Shown: one piece after another, positions 1-10,700 of the stretch
Numbering within the stretch: the first letter of the stretch is position 1
Layout of the letters: each line of letters starts with the position of its first letter
From: Prochilodus magdalenae
Lineage: Eukaryota; Chordata; Actinopteri; Characiformes; Prochilodontidae
Length of the DNA: 64,000 nt
Reading direction: 5' to 3'
Assembly: GCA_024036415.1 (NCBI GenBank)
Contig: JAMWET010001661.1
Coordinates: forward strand, 2,048,501 to 2,112,500
The notes under the pieces: generated by a model
Told to the model about the DNA's origin: nothing
Databases searched by the model: none
What the model saw: the letters and a program-made list of their open reading frames with translations, nothing else
Program-made: the position numbers and the translations under genes

Positions 1-300
1 TTTTGAATATTACATTATTATAAATCATACATTACAGCATAAATTACATACATTGCATTGTACAAAATCAAAGTCTATTTTTTGTTGTTAGTTGCTGCAG
101 TCTAGAAAAGGCCATTCTGAACACGCAGAGTGTCATTAGTAATGAATAATAAAGTAATAAGAAATACAATGCCTCGTCTGGCCGTATGGTGAGGGGTGAT
201 GGGGTTTGTTTTGGCGGGGGGGCACAAGGGTCTTCTCTTCAGGATTAGAGGTGTATAGTAATGTTGTGTGGATGGATCGAGCTTTGGCATGTTTTCTTCC
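1..300. other. unassigned AT-rich flank
   Basis: AT-rich single-copy-looking DNA. Overlapping short open frames on both strands show no recognisable motif. Nothing supportable seen. Confidence 0.5.
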
Positions 301-760
301 TCCATCTGTTCTGCTGCTCCTCAGGGAGACTGAGCTCGGCTCACCGGAGACTCAGCGGGACGTGAAGAGTGGAACTGCCGCCGTGAAGAGCGGGAGGCTT
401 CAGATGGCAGGAGGGGGGCCAGGCGGGGAGGGTACTCTGCAGCACCTGTTGGTCAGGTAGCGTGTGTGCGTGAAGGAACCCGTCGGGAACTCATGTCTCC
501 AGCCTTAATGAATATGCAGCACGGCCGGTTAACCAGTCAATCAGGCCCCGCGGCGGCCGCAGCCTTTTTAAAAAGCCTCAGATTAATGCGTCCTGTCACG
601 GAGCATATTGAGTTTGTTTGCTTCAAACGCTCTTTGTTTTTCCCCCGGATTCCGCCCATTCATAACAATTACCCGCCCCCTTTCTCCTCATACCCCTCAG
701 TGCGGCCACAGGCTTCGCAGACGGATGGTTACAGCACTGCTGAATAAATTAAAAGAATCT
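300..760. promoter_or_regulatory. candidate conserved noncoding block, CpG-rich
   Basis: GC-rich and CpG-rich compared with its surroundings, including a GCGGCCGC run near 549. It mixes GC blocks with homeodomain-like TTAATGAATATGCA at about 505-518 and ATTAATG at about 582. Open frames exist but have no family signature or good splice context. The block could be an enhancer or a CpG-rich promoter fragment. This is inference from composition only. Confidence 0.25.
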
Positions 761-1174
761 AAAGCACAACAATAACAACATCAACAACAAAACAAAACCG
801 TCTCCCACAGGACCTCGCCACGAGGGAAAACAGCTAACTCAACATTACATAACCAAACCTGTGCATGTGTTCTGATGTACATTTGCTTTGAACATTGTTA
901 ATACGAAAACAAACATCTACTTCAATGGCACAACCTTGTCCTCGCCTGACTTTTGCCATTAATTGATTTCATCTTTTGTAGCCTATGATGAGTTATTTTC
1001 AGCATTCTGAATGTTTAACTTTTTGCATTTTGAATGCTTTCAGCAGTTTTTGATAGCAAGAGTAAAGTTTTTCTTTCTTATAGCTGATCGAGAACAAGCT
1101 ACCTGTTGCATTGCTGGTTTAAATCAAGCTTATTATTACAATTAACTAAATATTAAAACTAATACGTTATCAAC
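761..1174. other. unassigned AT-rich DNA
   Basis: AT-rich DNA with A-rich CAACAA runs near 766-790. No gene, RNA or repeat recognised. Confidence 0.45.
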
Positions 1175-1176
1175 TA

Positions 1177-1375
1177 CAGGCAGGTCCTTAAGTAACTGGA
1201 CAGTGACACAATGGTGACTTAAAAAAACAAAATAGATTTGAAATAAAGCAGTCAAAATATGCTCAAGGTCTAGACTTTAATTCAAGGGCTTTAATAAAAT
1301 ACTTCATTAGCGGTGTATGAATAAAAGTAATTGCTTTACATAGCCCTCCATTTTCACAGCCAAGTAATTAACATA
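1177..1375 (+). mobile_element. Tc1/mariner terminal fragment (MITE-like)
   Basis: The segment begins immediately after a TA at 1175-1176 with CAGGCAGGTCCTTAAGTAAC, followed by GGACAGTGACACAAT. It resembles the common fish Tc1-type end that reads 'aagtatttggacagtgacacaat'. The following text (ATTTGAAATAAAGCAGTCAA, TTTAATTCAAGGGCTTTAA, CCCTCCATTTTCA) also follows that family's terminal region. Only one end is present, with no transposase and no matching opposite end, so it is truncated, abutting the next Tc1 relic. Confidence 0.6.
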
Positions 1376-1379
1376 ATTA

Positions 1380-2060
1380 CACTAAGGAAAGAAGATAAGG
1401 ATGACCATTAGTTTAGACTTATGTGGCAATATTTATTGAGCTACACATACAGAAGTACAATCTCTCAGTAGGGTATCAGGCCGCCATGTTTGCTAATGCA
1501 ATATGCCAGATGTTTGGCACGAGGCTGTTAAAGGTTCTAATGGTGTCCTGTGATAATCCATCCCATGCAGCTTGAATATTCTCATATAGTTCCTATTGAT
1601 TGTGCAGTAGGGGTGGGAGTGGAGTTGCATCAGGTTTATCTTGGTGCTGAACACGGTGCCTCCACACATGGATTTGTTGGCCCTGCACACCAAGACAAAA
1701 GCGTGACTCGTCACTGAAGATGTCCTGCTGCCATTCTAAATCACTGTATGACAATCTGCCACAACACCATTGCAGTCTTTTGTGATGTTGACATGGTGTT
1801 AAGGGCAGTTGTTGTAACGGTCTGCGAGCGCACAGTCCTGCCTTGTGCAGCCTTATGACAATGGTAATGGCACTACCAGCATGACTACTGAAACGGCATG
1901 CTCACTGAATGTCCACAATCGTGGCTGTTGGGTCAGTCAGGTACATAGGTGATAAAGCCCATCCTTGTCACAATGTCATACTTATCCAGGAAATTTAATT
2001 CCTGTTGATTGATTCCTTTTGGATGCAACTATTTGTGCAGCATTTTTTGGACCTTGAATG
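1380..2060 (-). mobile_element. Tc1-like transposon remnant, family A copy 1
   Basis: Decayed Tc1-like element on the minus strand. The terminal repeat is at about 2005-2060, ending at a TA (2061-2062), and contains the reverse complement of AAATAGTTGCATCCAAAAGGAATC, which also occurs near 54785 and, shortened, near 51530. Minus-strand frames at about 1480-1714 read DES-RF (the first catalytic aspartate region), then an IHVWRH-like stretch, then a WDGLSQDTIR block near the C terminus, with stops and frameshifts. The 3' end (around 1425-1470) matches the copy at 51.6 kb almost base for base. It cannot encode a working transposase. Confidence 0.75.
1490..1714 (-). pseudogene. Tc1-like transposase relic (family A copy 1)
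   Basis: A short minus-strand frame retains pieces of a Tc1 transposase: a degenerate sequence around the first catalytic Asp, a VWRH-type motif, and a C-terminal AAWDG segment in another frame. The paired HTH domain and the second Asp/Glu catalytic region are not recognisable. The frame is far shorter than the roughly 340-residue family length. It is a dead remnant inside the 1380-2060 element. Confidence 0.6.
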
Positions 2061-2061
2061 T

Positions 2062-2640
2062 ATAAATCCAAGCATTAGTTTTAATACATGGTGCCAGTTG
2101 TGTGTGGTCAATGACTGTCTAAAATCTGGAGGTCATGGTTCTTTTTTTAATTTAGCAATTGTTTGCTAGCTAATGCTAAATGAATCTTAAAACTTTAGAG
2201 GACAGCAATTATTGGATATCCAAAATTTGTCCTATTTGCTAATTCGTATTGAAGAAATTAAGCTGTTTTCTTATAACCAACCTGAAGCTTCTTGAGGTGA
2301 AAAATACTAATAAGTTTTGGATTCTACTTTTTTTTTATTTGCATATTTGTTTATTTATATAACAAGATAAGTTGTTACCTTACTGTTTCTTGTTCAAGCT
2401 AAAATTTAATTTAGGACACCATTTACAAAGAGTAAATCAAATTAGGATTTAGCTCCATTTTTGTTTATTAACCAAGCTAAATTTCTACTATGCTAGGTTA
2501 ACATAGGAACTTCTAGCTAAAGTGGTTAATATTATTGTATGAATATTATAGAAAAACAAGATACTAAGCTAACTGTACTGCAATTGCAATAAAATTTGGC
2601 TTCTAAAATACGGTCTATAAACTGAACATTTGTTCATTTT
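2062..2640. other. unassigned AT-rich DNA
   Basis: AT-rich, with recurring GCTAGCTAA/GCTAAGCTAA-like motifs and homopolymer runs. No coding or mobile signature found. Confidence 0.45.
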
Positions 2641-3290
2641 TACTAAAATAAAATAGAATTAGAGTTTACACATTTTTTACCAAACCCTGAGAGCACAGTG
2701 AATGTATGCCCTGGACAACGAAATGCCTCAGTACACAAATCTGCTGACCGCCGATTTGAATGAACAAGAGGAGAACAAAAAAGCCCACTGACCTGCACAC
2801 CAAAGACACAAAAGCAGGCCATCTGCACGCGTGGCTGCGGCTCGGTTCTCTCTAGCAGATGGGCAGAAACAGCTGGCTTCAGTGAGCTCCGTCACAGTGA
2901 AGGTTTCATTCCGCTCAGAAATTGTACATGTGAATATAACTGCTTCGGCGTGAACAGGCCTCATCGGCGCGGGTCTGGAAGCTGGCTCAGATCCAGTCGC
3001 TCTTCTCTCCTCCCGTGTTAATGAGAGCACTTTCTACTGGAAGCCTGAAATGGCCCTGAGTTGTAAAGAATAGGAGGTGATGGAGGAAGGGTTCTGAAGC
3101 TTCTTTTCAAGGCTGAGGCTGAAAGCTGCTGCTTTTTCCGCAGAGATGGACAGGCTTTCTGTGAACTGAAGTGCTGCATAATGTCTGTCCTTAAAGCTTT
3201 CAGCAGCAGCACTGCTGCAGGAGGGGAGAGAAAATAATCTACTTTAGTGAAGGACACGCTGCTGTGGAAGAGATGTTTTAATACCGTATG
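2640..3290. promoter_or_regulatory. possible regulatory block, weak
   Basis: Higher GC content than its flanks, with short open frames on the minus strand (2643-3257) that overlap one another in different frames and show no family motif. It contains a TTTCAGCAGCAGCACTGCTGC direct/inverted repeat around 3198-3218. The overlapping frames suggest composition rather than genes. A noncoding conserved element is possible but unproven. Confidence 0.15.
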
Positions 3291-3600
3291 AAGTCTTCAG
3301 GTGTAGATTTACTGATGGTCCATCAGATGCTGCAGCCCTCCATAATTAAAGGAACAGTTTGTAAACTTTGTTTGGGAATATGCTTCTGGAGGCTTATGCA
3401 GCTAAAGCTTAATTAGCATGGTGCATGTCTAAATACCTATGGTGCAACCCTCAGAACAACTGTTAATCTAAGATGACTGTAAATAAATTAAAACAAGAGA
3501 GATGTGGGTAGAAATTTATGTCCAAGACTTGTTTGGCATTCAAAGATAATAGTGTTTTCAATGCCCTTCTAAAAAGAGCACAGTGATTGCCACAAAAATT
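3291..3600. other. unassigned DNA
   Basis: AT-rich DNA with no recognisable gene or mobile element. Confidence 0.4.
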
Positions 3601-3617
3601 AGCATACGCTGTGTTTT

Positions 3618-3700
3618 GATGCTGGTGTGCTGGTCATCCAACATGGCCATGCTGGGGTGACCAGTTAAACCACCATAGACCAGCTAAAACTGGTATCAAA
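3618..3700. repeat. fish GCTGGT-type dispersed repeat fragment
   Basis: Short stretch built from alternating GCTGGT/ACCAGC-type words (GATGCTGGTGTGCTGGTCAT, then GACCAGTTAAACCACC and GACCAGCTAAAACTGG). It resembles the palindromic 'gctggt...accagc' repeats common in teleost genomes and can fold on itself. No terminal boundaries are clear. Confidence 0.5.
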
Positions 3701-4336
3701 TGCAAGCTTGTCTGTCTCTTTCAGCAGGGTAATCACATTTGATACTAATCTGATAATGTGCACCTCCTCATAGATATACACACAGATGCGGTATTAGATT
3801 CAGCTAGGCACATCAGCATCGCTGCCGACTGCTTTCAGTACAGTTACAGCTGCAGTTTAAGACAGGTATTTTCCTAAATGATACTCTTTCATGAATATTG
3901 CACATAAAGTACAGTGATTGCAGTGGTTGTTAATACTAAGAAAGCATTGCAGGTAAACATTAGAATGTACAGATAATTAAGTGGTGCAAGCTGACTACTT
4001 ATACTCCTTCCTGCTGTGTTTTGGGGGGTGTCCTGCATCATGTGATTCATGTACTGATTTTCCAACGTGTATGACTGTGTTACTATGAGAGCTCGTGCTA
4101 AACTCTTTCTTTAACGTCACACACAGCCTGGATACTTTTCCTGTTACTCCAGACAGCTGACTAGCATGATCAGAGTTGTCAAAGGTTACCATGTGGAGTC
4201 CATGTAGTCCGTAAAGATCTATGTCTGGAGGTTATAACAAAACAATTCTGTTTGTCTCTGTGCATGTGTATTTGTTTACTGTCCATGGTGGGCTGGCAGA
4301 CGTATCATCTCAGGATACAGCCAACAACATGGCACC
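3701..4336. other. unassigned DNA
   Basis: Mixed-composition intergenic or intronic sequence with no support for a gene or repeat. Confidence 0.4.
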
Positions 4337-4338
4337 TA

Positions 4339-4870
4339 CAGGGGTTGGACAATGAAACTGAAACACCTGTCATTTTAGTGTGGGAGGTCTCATGGCTAAA
4401 TTGGACCAGCCTGGTGGCCAATCTTCATTAATTGCACATTGCACCAGTAAGAGCAGAGTGTGAAGGTTCAGTTAGCAGGTAGGAGCACAGTTCTGCTCAA
4501 AATACTGCAATGCACACAACATTATGGGTGACATACCAGAGTTCAAAAGAGGACACATTGTTGGTGCACGTCTTGCTGGCGCATCTGTGACCAAAACAGC
4601 AAGTCTTTGTGATGTATCAAGAACCACGGTATCCAGGGTAATGTCAGCATACCACCAAGAAGGATGAACCTCCACCAGCATCACGTAGTGACCTGGCCAC
4701 TATCCTGCAAGAAGAATGGCTTAAAATCCCTCTGACCACTGTGCAGGACTTGTATATGTCATTCCCAAGACGAACTGACGCTGCATTGGCCGCAAAAGGA
4801 GGCCCTACACCATACTAATAAATGACTGTGGTCTGAAACCAGGTGTTTCAGTTTCATTGTCCAACTCCTG
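4339..4870 (+). mobile_element. Tc1-like transposon, internally deleted (532 bp)
   Basis: Terminal inverted repeats of 31 bp with a single mismatch start CAGGGGTTGGACAATG on the left and CAGGAGTTGGACAATG on the reverse-complemented right. The element is flanked by TA at 4337-4338 and 4871-4872, the Tc1/mariner target duplication. The interior keeps only the N-terminal part of a transposase (4524-4667) and a few residues from the other end. The catalytic domain is deleted, so the element is non-autonomous. Confidence 0.9.
4524..4667 (+). pseudogene. Tc1-like transposase N-terminal fragment
   Basis: A 47-codon frame starts MGDIPEFKRG and ends at TGA at 4665. It contains the first helix-turn-helix of a paired-like DNA-binding domain (AGASVTKTASLCDVSRTTVS pattern), which in Tc1 transposases binds the terminal repeat. 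Full-length relatives are about 340 residues. The second HTH, the nuclear-localisation region and the whole DDE catalytic domain are missing. The ATG follows the left terminal repeat by about 150 bp, as expected. At most it could make a DNA-binding fragment. Confidence 0.75.
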
Positions 4871-4872
4871 TA

Positions 4873-5855
4873 TGTTTTGTGTATATTTATGTGTCCACCA
4901 TTGATCACTTTGTGATTTTCAAAAGTCATTTTGTTTGCGATGAGATTTTACTCTGATTACATAAAAAGATTTTGCTGTATATCCTGTTTATTTATCATTT
5001 TGGAGAGACAGGCTTCTGAAGTTTCAAAGAGCTCCGGTCTTCACCTGGACTCGCCTCTAGCAGTCTTGTCTACGACACTGCCTCCAGGTGTGTAACACTG
5101 GCAGTAGAAGGAAAAATTGAGCACCTTCACTCTACCTAAGGCATACAGACCCAATTTTCCCCCAAAACATTACGTGTTACAGACTCAAACACACTTAGTG
5201 GCTCAGTACTCACAATGTAAACAAAAGGGTCAAAATGTTTTATGGCTCAAATTAGAAAGCACTGATTTACACTTTTCTTGAATGTTTTTTACTTTCCATA
5301 TGTGATGTTAAATCTAATTCAGCTCTTTCTTAAATTCATGTTTCATTTCACAAATCTTGTGCATGTGTGCATTCACAAACCTGAAACCAATGCAACACTG
5401 GAACTACGGTAGGCTTGTTTTGCCATCACATCCTTTGATATTTCCAATATCAGCAAAAGTTAAGCTAGATGATAGGGAGTGAAGTCGCGCAGCTGGCACT
5501 GAAGACTCAGAGATGAGTGTACAGGTTTGATCCTGGCCAGCTGGTGCTCTGCTGACACGAGTTTAGATGATCGAAACTGAAGTCTGACAGAGCAAAAATC
5601 AAGTGAGTGACAGAAAGTCGAAATTAAACCGGTTCTGTGGTGCTGTTGGTATTGCTGGTGCATTAGGTTTAGGATCTGTTGTTTAACAAAAAAATTTATA
5701 AGCATTGCCACATAAGACTAATTCCAACTGTTAAAGTTCAGTTTCTGGTATATCTGTAGACATCACATGAACTCAGTCTTAAAAATAATTAATAATAATC
5801 AGACAAACAGAAAACACAAAATCCCAAACGTTTTTTGGGGGCCAAATAAAGTGAC
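4873..5855. other. unassigned DNA
   Basis: No convincing gene, RNA or repeat. The minus-strand frame at 5460-5711 shows no family motif and no splice context. Confidence 0.4.
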
Positions 5856-5859
5856 CTGC

Positions 5860-6145
5860 AATAGAAAACAACCACCAACAACCTCTCCTCAATGTCAGCA
5901 AAACCAAAAAGCTGACTATTGACTTCTGGAGAGGGGAAAAGACGCACAAACCACTGAACTTTGGGGGGCACATGGTAGAAAGGATGAGCAGCTTCAAGTT
6001 CCTTGGCGTCCACTTATACGAGGATCTACTTGAACGCTAAACACCTCACACATTGTCAGGTAGGCCCAACAATGCCTCTACTTTCTAAGAAGACTGAGGA
6101 GAGGCTCAAATGAATAATCCCATCAGCCAGAAACTATTCTTGAAC
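5860..6145 (+). mobile_element. non-LTR retrotransposon (LINE) reverse transcriptase fragment
   Basis: Plus-strand translation of about 5880-6040 reads LNVSKTKKLTIDFWR, then a VERMSSFKFLGVHL-type segment. This is the segment downstream of the catalytic YADD box in vertebrate LINE reverse transcriptases (consensus NVxKTKE-DFRR ... SFKFLGVxI). A stop appears at about 6038 and the following text continues the RT in shifted frames (LSTF-EE-like near 6080-6105). Truncated at both ends and broken. A short fossil insertion. Confidence 0.75.
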
Positions 6146-7020
6146 GTTTTTTTTTTTTACTTTTTGTTGATGTTTGAGCATTGTCATAGGTTAGATTGCT
6201 GCTATGCTAGGCTAACTTAGCAATTGTTTTCTGCCATTAGCCAATAGGGTGTAACAGGGTATGTCAACTTTGTAGTTAGTTTTACTATTTGTTCATTTTA
6301 TGTTATATTAAAATAAATAATCACAATGTTCTTGTCAAACAAAAGAGTAACACGGACTAGTATGTTAGCATAGCTGTGGCAAGTATTGACGATACTGAAG
6401 GATAATGTAACTATAATTTTATCGTACATTCATTTATTTCATCCTTTACGTGGTTTGATGGGGATTCCATGTCATGCATTAATGTCATGCTGTTTTGTGA
6501 AGGAAAATCTTTTCACTCGTTTATTAACTCCAGTGCAAGGCTAAATTTATGTTTCTATTGTGTGTTAAATCAGAATTGTATTTTTTGTAGATACATACAC
6601 TAATCCTCCAAGTTCTATGCAAAATGATTTTATTAAAATCAAACGGACGAAGAGTGTTTTTCCTAGCTGTTAGCCTTTACAAAGCGGTACTTATAACACT
6701 GAAAAGTTTGATCAGTAGGGGGAGCAGTGCACTGTGAACAGTGAACACTGTGAACCATTGACTCATGAGCTGCTGAATGCTGTTTTTGTTTGACTCTCTA
6801 CTGAAACATCTGGGTAAATTAGGGTGCACTTCATTTAAAGAATATCAGTTTCATATTTGTAATTTTCCACTGTACAGCATTTTCCAGAATGATAACTTTA
6901 TAAGAGAAGGAAAAAACGTACTTTACGTTTATGTAAGTCAATGTAACCAGAATTCCGGTAAGGAGAAGTAATTCTGGGCCATTTCTTATTATCCCGTAAT
7001 CATGAACTCATACACAAGGT
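6146..7020. other. unassigned AT-rich DNA
   Basis: AT-rich. Short open frames such as 6777-6971 have no motif. GGGGGAGCAGTGCACTGTGAACAGTG near 6718 is a small internal repeat. Nothing else seen. Confidence 0.4.
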
Positions 7021-7027
7021 TCAGCAC

Positions 7028-7145
7028 AAGGCCTGTGATGCACCGGTGACTTGTATAGGGTGTTTTCTTCCACAGTCTGTTCTGGGATAAGCTCCAGCAT
7101 TCACCGCAACCAATGACAAGCAGTGCATTGGAGGAATAATGAATA
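7028..7145 (+). repeat. degenerate SINE/LINE 3' tail
   Basis: Contains GTGACTTGTATAGGGTGTTT, then CTGGGATAAGCTCCAGCATT and CACCGCAACC. This is the order of a widespread teleost dispersed repeat ('gcgacctgtccagggtgt ... ctgggataggctccagcaccc ... cgcgaccc'). Diverged, with no target duplication visible. Confidence 0.65.
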
Positions 7146-7429
7146 CAAGATCAATGATCTCAGAAGCTAACAAATATGGAGGAACAAGGTTTTGTTCTGA
7201 CAGCAGCATAATACTCAATCTTATACTAAAACTGTATAATGCTACATAAAGTTAATTGCTAAATAATGTTATAATTAAAATTCAAATACCAGAAAAAGGT
7301 TTAGATAAGGCTCCTTTAAATGGATGTGTATGTACTGTTCCAGCTCAGATAATGTAGAACCACAGTACTAGTGTAACTGTAAAAGAACTACGTAATCACA
7401 GGCAACTAGAAAGGCTGACACAACATCAC

Positions 7430-7880
7430 ACTTCACATTATCTTCACCGAGCCACTGTCATTGTACAGAGCGGGACAGCTGCTAACACTGTGCTAAATGC
7501 AGCGCTAAAGCAACATGTCGTGTTCGCAAGCCCCGTTAGCACTAGAGCGATGGCACGAGAGAGTGGAAGTTAGATTGCACTTTGTTCTCTGAAAACCCAC
7601 CGTCAACGAAGCCTTTCAGAGCGAACATGGGCCAGCAGCGTCCATCTGTCCACCACACTAATGCCCAGCGCTGCTTTATGTGTACACACAGCTTGCGTTC
7701 TGAGTGATATTGTCATCTCCCTCTGTCTCTGCTTCATCACCCACCGAGAATAAAAGCCTGTTTAGACAGTGTGGTGGGCTTAGGGCCTGTCTCTGAATGA
7801 TGAACAGCTGAAATGGCAACAAGAGACAAGCAGCGCTAAGTGACTGATGTTTTTTAGATAAAACGCGTTTTGGCTTCGTA
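7430..7880. promoter_or_regulatory. candidate conserved noncoding block
   Basis: Moderate-GC island between AT-rich flanks with no long frame on either strand. The texture (mixed GC blocks with CTAAATGC, TTGTTCTCTG and CCACCGTCAACG words) is like vertebrate conserved noncoding DNA. No alignment is possible here, so this is a low-confidence guess. Confidence 0.2.
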
Positions 7881-8061
7881 TCAGCTGTCTCACAAACTCA
7901 AATGCTGAGCTTCATGTAGAACCACTGGGAGGTGGTTATGACTCATTTCTGTGGTTGTCAGCTCATCAAACGTTTTTAGTTTGTGGTTGTATAAGTAAGG
8001 GAAAAAAAGTTTAAAGCGATAGTTCAGTGATCAATTAAACTTGCTCCAAATGTAATTTATA

Positions 8062-9074
8062 CAGTGAGGAAGATAAGTATTTGAACACCCTGCGACTTTG
8101 CAAGTTCTCCCACATAGAAATCATAGAGGGGTCTGAAATTTTCATCTTAGGTGCATGTCCACTGTGAGAGACATAATCTAAAAATTACAATGTATGATTT
8201 TTTAATAATTTTTTTGTGTGTTACTGCTGCAAATAAGTATTTGAACACCTGCCAATCAGCAAAAATTCTGGCCCTCAAAGACCTGTTAGTCCGCCTTTAA
8301 AAACTCCACCTCTGCTCCACTTATTAGTCTACATTAGAAGCACCTGTTTGAGGTCATTAGCTGCATAAAGACACCTGTCCACCCCACACAATCAGTAAGA
8401 CTCCAACTACTAACATGGCTAAGACCAAAGAGCTGTCCAAAGACACCAGAGACAAAATTGTTGACCTCCACAAGGCTGGAAAGGGCTACGGGGCAATTGC
8501 GAGATTTTGGGGAACAACCTCCTTCCCTCAGTTAGAGCAGTGAAGATGGATCTTGGCTGGGTCTTCCAACATGACAATGACCCAAAGCACACAGCCAGGA
8601 TAACCAAGGAGTGGCTCTGTAAGAAGCATATCAAGGTTCTGGAGTGGCCTAGCCAGTCTCCAGACCTAAACCCTATAGAAAATCTTTAGAGGGAGCTAAA
8701 ACTCCATGTTTCTCAGCGACAGCCCAGAATCCTGGCTGATCTGGAGGAGATCTGTGTGGAGGAATGGGCCAAAATCCCTGCTGCAGTGTGTGCAAACCAG
8801 GTGAAAAACTACAGGACCTCTGTAATTGCAAACAAAGGCTACTGTACCAAATATTAACATTGATTTTCACAGGTGTTCAAATACTTATTTACAGCAGTAA
8901 CACACAAATAAATTATTTAAAAAATCATACATCGTGATTTCCGGATTTTTTTTTTTAGATTATGTCTCTCACAGTGGACATGCACCTAAGATGAAAATTT
9001 CAGAACCCTCCATGATTTCTATGTGCGAGAACTTGCAAAGTCGCAGGGTGTTCCAATACTTATTTTCCTCACTG
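8062..9074 (+). mobile_element. Tc1-like transposon, internally deleted (1,013 bp)
   Basis: The left end CAGTGAGGAAGATAAGTATT is matched by the reverse complement of the right end. TA duplications lie at 8060-8061 and 9075-9076. Terminal repeats extend well over 100 bp: CCTGCGACTTTGCAAGTTCT and the AGACATAATCTAAAAA region recur inverted near the right end. Inner copies of the AAGTATTTGAACACCTG motif (around 8235 and, inverted, 8870-8885) give the IR/DR arrangement. The transposase is cut internally, so the copy is non-autonomous. Confidence 0.92.
8415..8856 (+). pseudogene. Tc1-like transposase, internal deletion
   Basis: The N terminus starts at ATG 8415 ([20 protein letters not shown]), the first HTH of a Tc1 transposase. 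It jumps at about 8500 into the C-terminal half ([16 protein letters not shown], then [10 protein letters not shown]) in another frame and finishes with a CTKY-type C terminus at 8856. The second catalytic Asp and the Glu of the DD34E triad are present, but the first Asp and about half of the 340-residue protein are deleted. An in-frame TAG follows IENL at about 8687. Non-functional. Confidence 0.85.
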
Positions 9075-9076
9075 TA

Positions 9077-10570
9077 AGCCAGGACGTTCTTTGGTGTTTG
9101 GAAGTTCCCTTCTATAGTTGTACCACTGGAGCTACAAGGCTAATATAGCTAACATGTAATAGATCATACCACACCCTTTAACATTATTGGCTATTGTTGA
9201 CAGCATTAACGACAAAAATGAATGACCATTAGAGGACAACTTTAGTGCTGTAGATGATTTATTTAAGGCAGAGATATGTAGGCAGACGTCTTTCTATTTA
9301 GTAATATCAGGTCCATCTTGAATTCAACGAGACATTTGGAAGCCACAGCTCCCAAAATAAAAATTTCTTCACTGTTGCGGACAATGACAAAAGTTAAGAA
9401 AATGTAACTCTCGCACAAACTTTTCACCTACCTGAAATGGTATCTGTGGTGGCAGAATAAATAACTGAAAGCAAATGAAATATCTAGTGTGCTGGAAACA
9501 TGTCAATGCAGCATTAGTATTAGCTGACTAATTTAAAAGAGCTGATTACAGAAATTCACGTTTGTGCTGAGCACCCACGAACAAGCGCTAAACGTCATCA
9601 GCAGATGAGGTGCTAATCATGGTCCTGACCAATGATTATTATGGATGCCTTCTCTTTAGTCATCTGTCTTTCATGTTCTCTTAAATTGTGGTCTCATGTT
9701 GTTCACAATTAAATGCATTAAGTAGGATTTATAAGAGCTTTTACATTAGGTGGGAGGTTGAAGGCTAGAATGTTTGCACCCAAGACACACAAAGCTCAAT
9801 CTCAACACACCTGCAGGAGAAAGCTAACTGCTAACTCGTTACGTCATAATCTCCCGATGATCAAGCTTCAGGAGGTGCTCCATTTAGAAGCTTGTTTAAA
9901 TCATGTTTTTACTTCTATATAAGAAGCGTGTACAGTGGACTGATGCCTAATGTCTAATGCTTTTGAATCTCCAGCTTCCTCTGACCTCCCAAAGTCTTAC
10001 AATGCAGCTTAAGGACAAGTTCGTTTTTAGCAGGACAATGAAAGTAAAACTCCATGCTTCCTTCAGTGAGAACACTGCAGGGAAAAAAAAAAATCTTTTA
10101 GCCGCTGCTCTGAAGAAGTGCCTGTTTATTCCGGTGTGGTGTATGCTACTGTTCCAGTGGAAGACAACATGGAGGACTGGTTTCATAAGCGACATTTTCA
10201 GAAGAGGAGGCTCTTCTCTGATAAGTTCAGGCAAAACTTTCACATTTCATCAGAGTCATATTTTAACTCCATTTAATACCGTAAGCTGTCGACTGACTGA
10301 CTTATCCAGACTCAGCCCACAAATAATAAAATAAAATATGTTAAAGTTGATTGTTCTTCTCCTGTAGTTACTGTTCTGGAGAACATTTTTAATTGAGAGC
10401 AATGGCTTGATTCATTTTAGGTCTTAGATGTGTATAGAATGGCTATAGAATTTTCTTTCTGTGATGTTTATGTTTTATTGTTTACAAAGAAAAAAGGTAT
10501 TCTTAGACATCCATTTTCAACCTTTTTATGAATTAGAAAAAAACTGGCTATAAATGGGTTCTGTTCTGAT
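9077..10570. other. unassigned DNA
   Basis: No recognised element. Open frames on both strands at 9947-10334 overlap each other and show no domain, so they are probably chance. An A11 run lies near 10083. Confidence 0.4.
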
Positions 10571-10574
10571 GTGA

Positions 10575-10700
10575 ATGGGTTATACTGCTATACTAATGGG
10601 TGAAAATGCTGTTGGCTGAACGGACTGGGCTAAACTGCTGTAGTCTGGAGAAGTGGGGCTAAACTGCTGTAGGCAGAATGGGTAAGATTAAATAGATGTC
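10575..10700 (+). repeat. 29-bp repeat family, locus 1 (few units)
   Basis: Several degenerate units of the form GGGCTAAACTGCTGTAGGC-GAATGGGT. The same unit forms arrays at 32.0-32.3 and 48.8-49.65 kb and, inverted, at 53.57-53.68 and 61.43-61.87 kb. Confidence 0.8.
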